Below are positions 51,934 to 60,731 of a stretch of DNA of 64,000 nucleotides, one piece after another; position 1 is the first letter of the stretch; each line of letters starts with the position of its first letter. The translations under genes were made by a program, and so were the position numbers. The stretch comes from Nocardia miyunensis NBRC 108239. GTDB lineage: Bacteria > Actinomycetota > Actinomycetes > Mycobacteriales > Mycobacteriaceae. A model generated the notes under the pieces. The model did not search any database and was not told the DNA's origin. It saw only the letters and a program-made list of their open reading frames with translations. The stretch spans positions 1 through 64,000 of the forward strand of contig NZ_BDBQ01000091.1 of NCBI RefSeq assembly GCF_001613065.1. The letters run 5' to 3'.

Positions 51934-52224
51934 CGGGCGCCGCCCTTCGCCGTATTGCAAGTGGCAACGTGCCACCGCGACGACGCCCGGGAGATGCCCG
52001 GGCGCGTCGTCCGGCAGAGCGGCGACTTCGATTTTGCAATCTCGTTTTCCATGATTACTCCTGCCATGCAAAGGCATTCGGTATCGGTTAATGCGCCGAC
52101 CGATACAGGCATACGGGTGCCGGATATGAGAGGACGCGTGTTATTCGATGGCTATCATCAATTCACCTGCTCACCCGAGAATCTCGAGACGAGGGTGGAA
52201 CAACTCGACGTGCCCGCGAAACGA
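51934..52224. other. gene-free leader upstream of yrbEA
   Basis: About 290 bp with no supported gene. The part from ~52050 to 52320 is distinctly AT-richer than the flanks, for example TTAAATAATCA near 52303. It probably carries the 5' leader of the yrbE-mce operon or a second promoter. No match to the 19-bp element was found here. Confidence 0.4.
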
Positions 52225-52425
52225 TTACGAACTTCGAACACAAAATCCAAGTTCAACACCACTTGTCGCGAAAGCTATCGGTCGAAAGTATTCAATTTGC
52301 GTTAAATAATCACCGGCCGCACGCAAGGGAGGCGCGGCGTACCGATCGAGCGCACCCTCCAGCACCGGCGTATCACCAGTGGTCGGCGGCGGATCGGCCG
52401 CTATCGGCTCGGTAATATCAGTCAT
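52225..52425 (-). CDS. short ORF, possible YrbE N-terminal remnant
   Basis: A 66-codon frame starts at ATG 52425 (MTDITEPIAADPPPTTGD), 10 bp after the mceG stop with GAGG upstream. Residues ~22-36 (LEGALDRYAAPPLRAAG) resemble the region just before the first helix of YrbE proteins. From there the codons turn AT-rich (TTA, ATT, GAA, TTT) and the frame ends without a membrane helix. It could be the 5' stub of a lost yrbE gene, a short leader peptide or simply a decayed remnant. I make no functional claim. Confidence 0.4.
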   Translation of the reverse strand: MTDITEPIAADPPPTTGDTPVLEGALDRYAAPPLRAAGDYLTQIEYFRPIAFATSGVELGFCVRSS

Positions 52426-52435
52426 GATCCGTACC

Positions 52436-53476
52436 TCAGATTCGAACTGCCTGCGGTGAGCCCGAAGGCTCGTCACCGGAGTGGGCCGGCTCGTCGAGCT
52501 CTGCAAGACTGTCGATGATCGCGGTCTGGGCACTGAGTGGCAGCGAACGCATCATTGCGCGGACCCGCTCTTGGCGACGGGCGACCGCCTGCCGAATGGG
52601 CATTCCAGGGGTTGGCCGCAGCTGCGGGATGATCCCCTCGACATGGTCGACGCCACCGTGGTGGTGGCCGGCGTCGACCATCGCTTGCTCGTGTATCATC
52701 TGGGCCTCGTCCTTTTCTTCGGACATCCCGATCGGCCCGATCATGGTGCCGTTGAGGAATTGCTTGACGACTGGTTCGTCACTGGTCAACAGCACTTCAC
52801 GCGGTCCGAACATGACAAGTTCCCGTCGAAACAGCATGCCGATGTTGTCGGGAACCGTTCGCGCCAGATTGATGTTGTGCGAGACGATGAGCACCGTAGC
52901 GTCGATCTGGGCATTGATATCGATCAGCAGTTGGCTGATGTAGGTCGTGCGGACCGGGTCAAGTCCGGAGTCCGGCTCATCGACCAGCAATATCTGCGGG
53001 TCCAGGACCAGCGCCCGCGCCAGGCCGGCCCGCTTGCGCATGCCACCCGAGATCTCGCCCGGAAGTTTGAGCTCGGCTCCGAGGAGACCGACGAGCTCGA
53101 GCTTCTCCATCACGACCCGGCGGATCTCGGACTCGGACTTCTTGGTGTGCTCACGCAGCGGGAACGCAGTGTTGTCGAACAGATTCATCGAACCGAACAG
53201 CGCACCGTCCTGGAACAACACACCGAAAAGCTTGCGGACCTCATAGAGCTCTGCACTCGTGCACCGCACGATGTCGGTCCCGCCGATGAGGATCGAGCCT
53301 CGCTCGGGAGTCAACAGACCTATCAGCGACTTCAAGAACACCGACTTGCCCGTGCCGGACGGGCCCAGCAGGACGCTCACCTCTCCCGGCGGCAATGTCA
53401 GCGTTACGTCCGCCCAAATAGTCTGCGAACCAAATGATTTGGTCAATCCTTCGACCACGATCTCGAGCCCTGCCAT
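52436..53476 (-). CDS. mceG: MceG-type ABC transporter ATPase
   Basis: This 346-residue ATPase has Walker A LLGPSGTGKS, signature ISGGMRKRAGLARAL, Walker B ILLVDEPDSGLDP and the switch His in VSHN. Beyond the ABC domain it has a ~100-residue C-terminal extension typical of MceG/Mkl proteins. It would power the YrbE-Mce importer. In mycobacteria the MceG gene is usually far from the mce operons, so its position directly before yrbEA is worth noting. I start at ATG 53476 (MAGLEIVVEGLT). A 19-bp element lies ~210 bp upstream. Confidence 0.93.
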   Translation of the reverse strand: MAGLEIVVEGLTKSFGSQTIWADVTLTLPPGEVSVLLGPSGTGKSVFLKSLIGLLTPERGSILIGGTDIVRCTSAELYEVRKLFGVLFQDGALFGSMNLFDNTAFPLREHTKKSESEIRRVVMEKLELVGLLGAELKLPGEISGGMRKRAGLARALVLDPQILLVDEPDSGLDPVRTTYISQLLIDINAQIDATVLIVSHNINLARTVPDNIGMLFRRELVMFGPREVLLTSDEPVVKQFLNGTMIGPIGMSEEKDEAQMIHEQAMVDAGHHHGGVDHVEGIIPQLRPTPGMPIRQAVARRQERVRAMMRSLPLSAQTAIIDSLAELDEPAHSGDEPSGSPQAVRI

Positions 53477-53682
53477 CGCCCTCACTACCTATGCGTTTCA
53501 GTACCATGCCACCCGTTGACGGCTCGTCGGCTCTGGCCGAAGACCCTCATAGGTGACTCCATATCGATCTAGAAGTGATGAGATTTTTCGATCCGGCGAT
53601 GCAGGGACCGCGGGTTCCGCAACACCTGCCGGGTGTGACGCATTCGGACTCCCATGCATTGTGTGCGCTGAGTCACAGGGAT

Positions 53683-53701
53683 CTAAACTAACACAGATTT
53701 T
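53683..53701 (+). promoter_or_regulatory. 19-bp operator-like element upstream of mceG
   Basis: Reads CTAAACTAACACAGATTTT, a full match to CTAAM-N6-CAGAWTTT. It lies 207 bp before mceG and 217 bp before the small ORF at 53918, and could act on either direction. The stretch 53477-53917 around it holds no supported gene. Confidence 0.62.
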
Positions 53702-53917
53702 ATGGCTCGGCTAGGGGTAGCCTTGTCGTCGTTGGGTCCTGCTGACCGCTGGACGCCGAGCCGGATTCGAGCACGAGACATGAGCTCGGCCAGCCCTGCG
53801 GCGCAGGACCCCACGAAACATCCACCCCTCTCGGAGCGCGCGACACAACTCCGAGGTAGGCGTAATAAGAGCAGTTCAATCCGCATTATTCCGCCGGCTC
53901 ACCCGAAGGAGAACACG

Positions 53918-54004
53918 ATGATCATCGACCTGGTCGACCCGATCCAGCACCTGGTCGCGGCGATCGCATGGCTGTTGATCCGAGGCCAGCTCCCACCGGC
54001 CTGA
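53918..54004 (+). CDS. small hydrophobic ORF (28 residues)
   Basis: This tiny frame starts with ATG 53918 and has AAGGAG at 7-base spacing, one of the best ribosome binding sites in the window. The peptide begins MIIDLVDPIQHLVAAIAWLL and ends RGQLPPA, i.e. an amphipathic or single membrane helix with a short polar tail. It lies in the divergent region between mceG and the second tandem-TetR gene. It resembles small membrane proteins that modulate transporters, but that is only an analogy. Confidence 0.5.
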   Translation: MIIDLVDPIQHLVAAIAWLLIRGQLPPA

Positions 54005-54020
54005 CACGTGCCGGGGCCTG

Positions 54021-54039
54021 AATTCAGTGTCGAATTTAG
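54021..54039 (-). promoter_or_regulatory. weak copy of the 19-bp element
   Basis: Minus strand reads CTAAATTCGACACTGAATT. The left block is perfect, the right block is shifted and weak. It overlaps the palindrome CTGAATTCAG (54017-54026). Position: between the small ORF and the second tandem-TetR gene. Confidence 0.3.
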
Positions 54040-54213
54040 ATATGAAAACTACATCTATCGACCAGCGTCCTACCCTACCCGGCCTGCGGTTTATCCGACC
54101 CACCCGCAGCATCGGCGCGGTGCAGGAGGCAACGCCCCCCGTAGCGATCGACGACCACGTGTGCCGACACGCGGTGCCTCGCGGCCGCCGGGCCCGGAAC
54201 TAGCAGCGGCCAG

Positions 54214-54245
54214 TCCCTGACGGCTGGAGACATGCCCCGTCAGGC
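54214..54245. terminator. hairpin upstream of the second tandem-TetR gene
   Basis: Perfect 8-bp stem CCTGACGG / CCGTCAGG with a ~13-nt loop. No T-run follows, so termination strength is uncertain. It would separate the small ORF transcript from the regulator gene. Confidence 0.4.
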
Positions 54246-54336
54246 CGTCTCGAATCTAATCCAACTTTTTCTGTCGATCGGCCGGCTGCCAGCGGACACA
54301 TGCTGATGCCAGCGCTATGACGGCCGGTATGCTGGT

Positions 54337-54355
54337 CTCATCCGGCGTAGATTCG
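54337..54355 (+). promoter_or_regulatory. probable autoregulatory variant before the second tandem-TetR gene
   Basis: Reads CTCATCCGGCGTAGATTCG, the same CTCAT-N6-TAGATTCG found before the paralogue at 33390 and at the same distance from the start. Here it is also part of the inverted repeat CGGCGT-N8-ACGCCG (54343-54362). Confidence 0.5.
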
Positions 54356-54399
54356 AACGCCGTCGAGAGCAACTGCGATAGACAGGATTCGAGGGATCT

Positions 54400-55692
54400 G
54401 TGGCCCAGAAGCGAGCCAGGACCGGCAAGAAGGGCGTCGCTACCCGCGCACGCATTCTCGACTCCGCCGCGCACGTGTTTCGCGCCAAGGGGTATGCGGG
54501 AACTCGCTTGTCCGACGTCGCCGCGGCCGCCGACACTCAGGCGGGCAGCCTTTACTACCACTTTCCATCGCGTGAGGAACTTGTGGAAGAGGTGCTGCGC
54601 GTAGGCCAGGAGCGCACTAGCGGCTTCGTCCGCCGCCGAGTGGCCGCCCTGCCCGAGGATGCGTCGGATCTCGACCGTCTGCGCGAGGCGATCGACGCAC
54701 ACCTCGCCTCTGTCTTGGAGATGGGCGACTACACGGCGGCAACCATCAGGATCCTTGGGCAAGTCCCGGAGGATATCCGCACACGGCGGCTGCACGAGCA
54801 GCGAGAATACGGGACCTTCTGGCGGACGCTGGTCAACAATGCGTACGGTTCCGGGAGCATCCGCGCCGACCTGGACAACTCGACATTACGCATGCTGATC
54901 CTCGGAGCGATGAACTCCTCGCCGGACTGGTTCAGACCCCGCCGGGACGGGTTGTCCACCGCCGAATTCAAGATCCAGTTCGAGTCACTGTTCATGGAAG
55001 GGTTGGCGACAAGCCACAGCAGTTCCCGTTCGCTCGATCGCGAGCTCGCTGCGGTGGCAGCAGCGGAGCAGACGGTAGCCGAACGCGCGCTCACCGGCGA
55101 CAAGATGCCGGAGGGCGCCCAGCGAATCTTGGACGCCGCGGCGAAGGAGTTCCGCGAGAATGGCTATGCCGGAACGAGGCTCGCCGATGTAGCCGCTACT
55201 GCGGGAATTCAGACCGGTAGCATGTACTACTACTTCAAGTCGCGCGAACATCTGGTCGTCGAACTCTTGCAGCTCGCATGGAAACGAACCGACGATCTCG
55301 CCCGCGAAAGCCTCAACTCGCTTCCGGCGAATGCCACCGCCCTGGATCGATTCTCCACCGCGCTGACCGCCCATTTGCTGTCGGTACTGCGAAACAGCCT
55401 GTTCACCTCTGCGCTGGTGCGGATCCTCGGCCAGATCCCTGAAGGGGTCCGAGAGCAGACCATAAATCAGCAGCGCGCCTACCTGAGTTATTGGCGAGAG
55501 TTGCTGCAGGACGCCATCACTTCCGGCGAAATCCGGGACGATCTGGATCTCTCCGCGGTCGTAATGGTGCTGACGGGCACCCTGAACTGGGCGGTCGAGT
55601 GGTACCACCCGGAGGGCAAGCTGACCCCGGAGGAATTGGCGGATCAGTTCACGATGCTGATCTTGGACGGAATGGTCAAGGCCAGCGGTTGA
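54400..55692 (+). CDS. tandem TetR-family regulator, paralogue of the one at 33390
   Basis: This 430-residue protein has the same two-unit layout: first HTH near residues 14-60 (HVFRAKGYAGTRLSDVAAAA, GSLYYHFPSREELVEEVLRV) and second near 238-285 (AQRILDAAAKEFRENGYAG, GSMYYYFKSREHLVVELLQL), each followed by a complete ligand-binding domain. Similarity to the 33390 protein runs over the full length, including the HTH helices and the FRPRRD linker end, so both probably see the same DNA. GTG start at 54400 after GAGGG, spaced exactly as in the paralogue. The two may respond to different ligands or form hetero-oligomers. Confidence 0.85.
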   Translation: MAQKRARTGKKGVATRARILDSAAHVFRAKGYAGTRLSDVAAAADTQAGSLYYHFPSREELVEEVLRVGQERTSGFVRRRVAALPEDASDLDRLREAIDAHLASVLEMGDYTAATIRILGQVPEDIRTRRLHEQREYGTFWRTLVNNAYGSGSIRADLDNSTLRMLILGAMNSSPDWFRPRRDGLSTAEFKIQFESLFMEGLATSHSSSRSLDRELAAVAAAEQTVAERALTGDKMPEGAQRILDAAAKEFRENGYAGTRLADVAATAGIQTGSMYYYFKSREHLVVELLQLAWKRTDDLARESLNSLPANATALDRFSTALTAHLLSVLRNSLFTSALVRILGQIPEGVREQTINQQRAYLSYWRELLQDAITSGEIRDDLDLSAVVMVLTGTLNWAVEWYHPEGKLTPEELADQFTMLILDGMVKASG

Positions 55693-55994
55693 CATTCGCT
55701 CCTTGCCGCCGATCGAGTATACCTCGACTTGCTGTCCATACTTGTCGGGTATAGAACGCAGTGCAGGATCTCGATACGAAGGTCAGAGAATGTCTCGTGC
55801 ATTGCTGGCCGTGGCCCCGGCGTGTCCGCGCACTGTTCATCGACGCCGCTGGCGGGCAACACCCACAGCGTCGACGCTCTTGTGCGAATAGAAGTCCAGT
55901 ACCGAGATCTACTTGTCGACCGTTCGGCGGCTCATGCTGCCGATGCACGGGTCCGCGCTGGCGCGAACCCGGACGTACAAGTGTGTCCGTTCGG
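55693..55994. other. gene-free gap between convergent genes
   Basis: About 300 bp between the stop of the tandem-TetR gene and the stop of the monooxygenase gene. Overlapping frames have no coding character. I see no strong hairpin. Confidence 0.45.
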
Positions 55995-57935
55995 TCACTC
56001 CGAGGGGGGCGCCACCGAGGCCGTAGCACGTTCGATGACGAAGTCCGCCGGATCCGGATCGTGGGTCATCAACCAATAGTCGACAACGCGGTAGGGCGAA
56101 TTCGTCACAACCCGTCCCTGGGAGTTGCGGTAATACGTCGACATTCCCGGATGAGACCACACCATGTGGGCGTGCGCGGCATCGACCTCACGCACCCAGC
56201 GGTCGTGCGGTTCGGGTCGGCATTCGACCGCCCCCAGACCCTCGCGAACCATGCGCTCTATGACTTCGATGATGTACCGACCCTGCGACTCGCCGATGAA
56301 GAAGTAAGAACCCCCGGCACCCGAATTCGTGTTCGGCCCATACATGAAGAAGAGGTTGGGGAAACCGGGCACCGTGATGCCCAGGTAGGCGGTGGCGTCG
56401 TCATCGCCCCATATGTCGCGCAGCGACTTGCCGCCACGACCGAATACCTCCATCGGCTGCAGGTAGCGAGACGTTTCGAAGCCGGTCGACAGCACCACGA
56501 CGTCCGCATCGACTTCCCTTCCGGCACTGCTGATCACGCCGGTCTCGGTGATACGGCTGACGCCGGCGGTAATCAGCTCGACGTGGTCCTTCTTGAGCGC
56601 GGCGAACCAGCCGTTGTCGAGCAGCATTCGCTTGCCGAACGGCGGGTACTTCGGAAGGCACTTCTCGATCAAATCCGGACGATCCGCGAGCTGTTCGGTC
56701 AGGTAGCGGGTGAAGTATCGGCGGTGGCCGTCGTTGACCGCGTTGAGCGCGCGGTCGGGATGTTCCCACTCGGGGTCGATCTGCAACGTCGCGTGGACTC
56801 GGTCATTGAAGACCCAGGCCAGGCGGAACCGGTACCACGCATGGTAATTGGGCACGTGCTCCATCAACCAGTGCACGTCCTCGGGCACCGGAGCGAAATA
56901 CTCCTCGCTTGGGCCGATCCATTGCGGCGAGCGCTGGAATACGGTCAGTTGCCCGACCTTGTCCGCGATCGCGGGAACCACCTGCATCGCGCTCGCCCCG
57001 GTGCCGACGACCACGACCTTCTTTCCAGTCAGGTCTAGACCGTCCGGCCACTCCGCGGTGTGAAATATCGGTCCCTGGAAGGTGTCGATGCCTGGAATGT
57101 CCGGCAATTTCGGCTTATTGAAGAGCCCGACCGCACTGATCACGGCGTTGGCGGAATACGCGCGCACTGTCCCGTCGTGATCGCGTGCGGTGACCGTCCA
57201 TCGCTGCGCGGTCTCGTCGTACGCCGCGGATTCCACCTCGGTGCCGAACACGATGTCGCGTCGCAGATCGAAGTGGTCCGCCGCATCCGCGAGATAGCCT
57301 GCCATCTCATCGCGCTTGCCGAAATGCGTCGACCAGTTCCGCTGGAAGAAGGAGAACGAATACAGGTAGCTCGGGGTATCCACCCCTGCACCCGGATAGG
57401 TATTGGTGAGCCACACACCGCCGACCTCCGGATTGCGCTCGAGGATCACGAATGGTACGTCGAGTTCACGTAGTCGTACCGCGGCGATCATTCCGGAGAT
57501 TCCCGCTCCGACGATCAAGACCGAGAAATCTCCCGCCTGCACAGGCCGGGGCTTGGGCGCGGGCACGAAGCCCATCTCTTCCCGCATCACCCGCTCGTAT
57601 TCGGCCGGAATTTCCTCGCCCATGCAGATGGTCAGCATCTCGCGGAGCAGCTCCGGGCTCGGGTTGGGCATCGCTGCCGGCACCCCCCGAGACCAGGCCA
57701 CCACCGCCGACACCGCGCAGGACCGAATCTCCTCGGCTATCTCTGGCGCGAACCCACCCGCATCGTTGGGCCCCAGCCCACGCGACCTGGCCGGGCGGTA
57801 GGGATCTTCGAGCCACCGCTCATCCCCGGTCAGCTGAAACAGCACCATCGTGAGCGACGGCAAGTTGGCCGCTTGTACCGCTTCCTTCAGACGCGCTTCG
57901 TCGATCGGGTACTCCGGATTGGTCATCGACGGCAC
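55995..57935 (-). CDS. flavin-containing / Baeyer-Villiger-type monooxygenase
   Basis: This ~646-residue protein has an ~130-residue N-terminal extension before the FAD motif VGAGISGMIAAVRL. It then has GGVWLTNTYPGAGVDTPSYL, the Baeyer-Villiger fingerprint FQGPIFHTAEWP and a second Rossmann motif VGTGASAMQVVPA. BVMOs insert oxygen next to a ketone using NADPH and O2. The extended N-terminus matches a subgroup that includes cycloalkanone and steroid monooxygenases. GTG 57935 has AGGAG at 5-base spacing; ATG 57926 (MTNPEYPID) is the alternative. Two 19-bp elements precede it. Confidence 0.88.
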   Translation of the reverse strand: MPSMTNPEYPIDEARLKEAVQAANLPSLTMVLFQLTGDERWLEDPYRPARSRGLGPNDAGGFAPEIAEEIRSCAVSAVVAWSRGVPAAMPNPSPELLREMLTICMGEEIPAEYERVMREEMGFVPAPKPRPVQAGDFSVLIVGAGISGMIAAVRLRELDVPFVILERNPEVGGVWLTNTYPGAGVDTPSYLYSFSFFQRNWSTHFGKRDEMAGYLADAADHFDLRRDIVFGTEVESAAYDETAQRWTVTARDHDGTVRAYSANAVISAVGLFNKPKLPDIPGIDTFQGPIFHTAEWPDGLDLTGKKVVVVGTGASAMQVVPAIADKVGQLTVFQRSPQWIGPSEEYFAPVPEDVHWLMEHVPNYHAWYRFRLAWVFNDRVHATLQIDPEWEHPDRALNAVNDGHRRYFTRYLTEQLADRPDLIEKCLPKYPPFGKRMLLDNGWFAALKKDHVELITAGVSRITETGVISSAGREVDADVVVLSTGFETSRYLQPMEVFGRGGKSLRDIWGDDDATAYLGITVPGFPNLFFMYGPNTNSGAGGSYFFIGESQGRYIIEVIERMVREGLGAVECRPEPHDRWVREVDAAHAHMVWSHPGMSTYYRNSQGRVVTNSPYRVVDYWLMTHDPDPADFVIERATASVAPPSE

Positions 57936-57973
57936 GTTCTCTCCTAGAGGTCGTATGAGCCGGAAACATTCGT

Positions 57974-57992
57974 CCATTCTAAATTATGTTAG
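57974..57992 (-). promoter_or_regulatory. 19-bp operator-like element before the monooxygenase
   Basis: Minus strand reads CTAACATAATTTAGAATGG: CTAAC, 6-bp spacer, TAGAAT. It lies 39 bp before the GTG start. Confidence 0.48.
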
Positions 57993-58089
57993 ATATTATT
58001 GTCGACAGGCGCTCGAATGGCAACACATACAGAGCTTTCTGATGCGTATCTAGCTGGTGTTATAGGTCACACGATGTTAATAACCGAAG

Positions 58090-58108
58090 CTAAGCAGACA
58101 TAGATTTT
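58090..58108 (+). promoter_or_regulatory. second 19-bp operator-like element before the monooxygenase
   Basis: Reads CTAAGCAGACATAGATTTT, with 6-bp spacer and TAGATTTT as right block, followed by a T-run. It lies ~155 bp before the monooxygenase start, in the 288-bp gene-free gap 57936-58223. Confidence 0.48.
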
Positions 58109-58223
58109 TTTTCTTGCTCACAACCGCATCCGCTGCAGTACCTCGGCCGCTGGGTGCCACTGCGGGACGTGGATAGCCGAACGCTCGGCACCGACATTCC
58201 GGAGCCGAGCGGTCTTGGGCCGA

Positions 58224-59795
58224 TCACCTCTTGGGCGTCCGCCCGAGGCGACGACGCCAATCGTGGGCACCGAGAAACCGGACCATCTTCGCCTGAAGCT
58301 CGCTCTTCTTCGGCACATACGGGTACCAGTGAGGTTCCGAGCTCAGATGAATCCGCTCCGTGACCACCGACTGCTGCCGGCAGAACTTGAGCATCCCGGG
58401 CGCGCCCCCGGAGCGACTTCCTACCCCGGACTCTTTCCAGCCGCTCATCGGTATCGTCAGTTGAAACGTGCTCATCATGACGTTGTTCACATTCACCGCG
58501 CCGGCCTCAATCTGGCGTGCGATGCGATCCGCGCGCGCGCGACTTCTGCTCCACACACTCGCGCTCAACCCGTAGCGGGAGTCGTTGGCGAGCCGCACAG
58601 CCTCTTGTTCGGAGTCGACCTTCATGATCGGCACGGTGGGGCCAAAGGTCTCGTCACGCATGCACAGCATCGAGTGATCGACGTCGACCAGGACCGTCGG
58701 TTCGAAGAATTGCCCGTCTTCGGCGCGCTTTCCGCCGGTGAGAACCCGGGCGCCTTTCGCGACCGCGTCGTTGACATGCTTCTCGACGATGTCCAGCTGC
58801 GCGGGGGTGCACATCGCTCCGATATCTGTGGTGAAACTTCCGTCCGGATCCATCCCCTGCCGCAGATTCTTGACCTTGTCGGTCACTTTCGCCACGAACT
58901 CGTCGTAGACCGGCGCCTCGACGTACACCCGCTCCACCGAGATACAGATCTGGCCCGAATTCCACATGCCGCCCCATGCGGCCGCGCTCGACGCACGATC
59001 GATGTCGGCATCGGACAGTACGACCATCGGGTCCTTGCCGCCAAGTTCGAGGCTGCATGGAATCAGCCGCTCGCCGGCGCGCGCCGCGATCTTGCGCCCG
59101 GTGCGCGTCGATCCGGTGAACATGATCATGTCGACCTCATCCACGACCGCGGCGCCCGCCTCGGGCCCGCCCGTGACGTTTGCCAGCACCGGCGGCGCAC
59201 CGATGTCCTCGAGCCATCCTCTGGATGCCTCGGCCCAGGTGAGCGGGGTGACCTCGGAGGGTTTGAACAATACCGCGGCACCGGCCATCAAGGCCGCGAC
59301 ACCGTCGAGCATCGGACCGCCGAGCGGGCCGTTCCACGGCGTGATCATGCCGACCAGCTGATGCGGCCGGGCGAATACTCGCAACTTCTTCGTCAGTCCG
59401 CTGGCCCCCCAACTCGGAACCTTGCGGTCGGCGAGAAACTCCGCGGCATGGCCGCTGTAGTAGTTGATCAGGTCGACCGCCATGGAGACCTCGAGCGCGG
59501 CATCGCCCCAGGACTTACCGGATTCCTCCTGCATGATCCCGACCAGGTTGGCCTCGTTGTCGAGGATCCAGTCGAGAAAGTTCCGCATGTGCTTCGCGCG
59601 ACCTTCGGGACCGAGCGCCTCCCATGCGGGCTGCGCGGCACGCAGCTGTTTCGCCGCGGCCTGTACTCCGGCCGCCCCAAGATCGGGAACCCGCCCGACG
59701 ATCCTGCCATCGGCGGGACAGCGAACCTCGATGACGCCGCCGCTTGCCTGGAGCACGCCACTGCCGTCGGCTTGCTCCGTGGTTCCTGCTGTCAT
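58224..59795 (-). CDS. aldehyde dehydrogenase (succinate-semialdehyde-dehydrogenase-like)
   Basis: This 523-residue enzyme has MITPWNGPLGGPMLDGVAAL, the catalytic-Glu motif LELGGKDPM and the catalytic-Cys motif WNSGQICISVERVYVEAP. ERVYV after the Cys is typical of succinate-semialdehyde/aliphatic aldehyde dehydrogenases. It carries an extra C-terminal ~45 residues (EPHWYPYVPKKSELQ...). I start at 59795 (MTAGTTEQADGS) with AGAGG upstream. The 19-bp element at 59897 lies ~100 bp upstream. Confidence 0.9.
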   Translation of the reverse strand: MTAGTTEQADGSGVLQASGGVIEVRCPADGRIVGRVPDLGAAGVQAAAKQLRAAQPAWEALGPEGRAKHMRNFLDWILDNEANLVGIMQEESGKSWGDAALEVSMAVDLINYYSGHAAEFLADRKVPSWGASGLTKKLRVFARPHQLVGMITPWNGPLGGPMLDGVAALMAGAAVLFKPSEVTPLTWAEASRGWLEDIGAPPVLANVTGGPEAGAAVVDEVDMIMFTGSTRTGRKIAARAGERLIPCSLELGGKDPMVVLSDADIDRASSAAAWGGMWNSGQICISVERVYVEAPVYDEFVAKVTDKVKNLRQGMDPDGSFTTDIGAMCTPAQLDIVEKHVNDAVAKGARVLTGGKRAEDGQFFEPTVLVDVDHSMLCMRDETFGPTVPIMKVDSEQEAVRLANDSRYGLSASVWSRSRARADRIARQIEAGAVNVNNVMMSTFQLTIPMSGWKESGVGSRSGGAPGMLKFCRQQSVVTERIHLSSEPHWYPYVPKKSELQAKMVRFLGAHDWRRRLGRTPKR

Positions 59796-59896
59796 TTTCC
59801 GAGTTCCTCTCTGAACGCGGGCAACTTGCCGAACGCGAGTACCGTCTCGGGCCGGGAATCGAGCCCCAACGGGCAATCTCAACTCTCAATGCCCTC

Positions 59897-59915
59897 AAAA
59901 TCTGAACTGATTTAG
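59897..59915 (-). promoter_or_regulatory. 19-bp operator-like element before the aldehyde dehydrogenase
   Basis: Minus strand reads CTAAATCAGTTCAGATTTT, a full match. It lies 102 bp before the ATG at 59795, within the gene-free gap 59796-60058. Confidence 0.65.
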
Positions 59916-60058
59916 ATGCTATCGCCTGCTCTGACCCCCGGCAACACCGTCCGCCGACAGCCACCCTCGAACGTCGGATCGACGAGCGGGCCGAAGGCCC
60001 GACCATGGGACACTCCGGCCCTGCAGCAGGGACGCGATGCGGCCCGCCGCAGGGTCGT

Positions 60059-60556
60059 CTACCGCCCCGGCAAGGGACGGCGCCAAAAGACCGCAAGCTG
60101 AACTGACGCCGCGGCCAACCCGAGACCTGCCGCAAGCGCGGCTCGCCTGACGCCAGATCCCCGCCCCTTACCCCGCACGAGCCCGTCGACGCTCCACCGT
60201 CCACTCCCCAGCGCACTGATCACGACGGATGCAGTCGCCAGGTTGAGCACATACTCATAGCCCTCCGAGGTGATGAAGAAGCCGTTGGCGGCGTGCACAG
60301 TTCGCGCCGCGACCGCCATCGTGGCCACGACCGCCGAAGCGGCCAGCGGCGTGCCCGCGCCGGCGATCATGGCGACGCCCGCTCCCACCTCTACCACCGC
60401 GCTCGCACGAGCCTGTGTCCGCGGCTGCGCGAAGCCGATCGATTCGAACCAGCCCGCGGTGCCCGCGAGGGACCTGCCGTGCTTCACGCCGTGGGCGATC
60501 ATCGTTGTCCCGACGACCGTACGCAGCATGACCCGCGCCAATTCGGTACCGTCCAT
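60059..60556 (-). CDS. DoxX-family membrane protein
   Basis: This 165-residue protein has four hydrophobic segments (MLRTVVGTTMIAHGVKHG, VVEVGAGVAMIAGAG, AASAVVATMAVAARTVHA, ALAAGLGLAAASVQLAVFW). The N-terminal MIAHGxxH pattern and the FFITSEGYEYVL segment are typical of DoxX-like proteins. Functions in this family range from quinone-linked oxidation to redox balance. It is divergent from the SRPBCC gene across a 297-bp region with one 19-bp element. Confidence 0.75.
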   Translation of the reverse strand: MDGTELARVMLRTVVGTTMIAHGVKHGRSLAGTAGWFESIGFAQPRTQARASAVVEVGAGVAMIAGAGTPLAASAVVATMAVAARTVHAANGFFITSEGYEYVLNLATASVVISALGSGRWSVDGLVRGKGRGSGVRRAALAAGLGLAAASVQLAVFWRRPLPGR

Positions 60557-60731
60557 TGTCGGCAGTCCTTCCTTTCATCCAACGCGAGGCAAGAACCGGG
60601 CCGCACGGTTGGCGCGCACGCTGCACGGATCGGCGAGTTCTCTACTCGGCACAAGTACACGGACGGCGGGAACATGCCCTGCGCCGCAACCACCATCTCG
60701 CGAAGTCCGGCTTCCAACGAACTTCTAGTAC

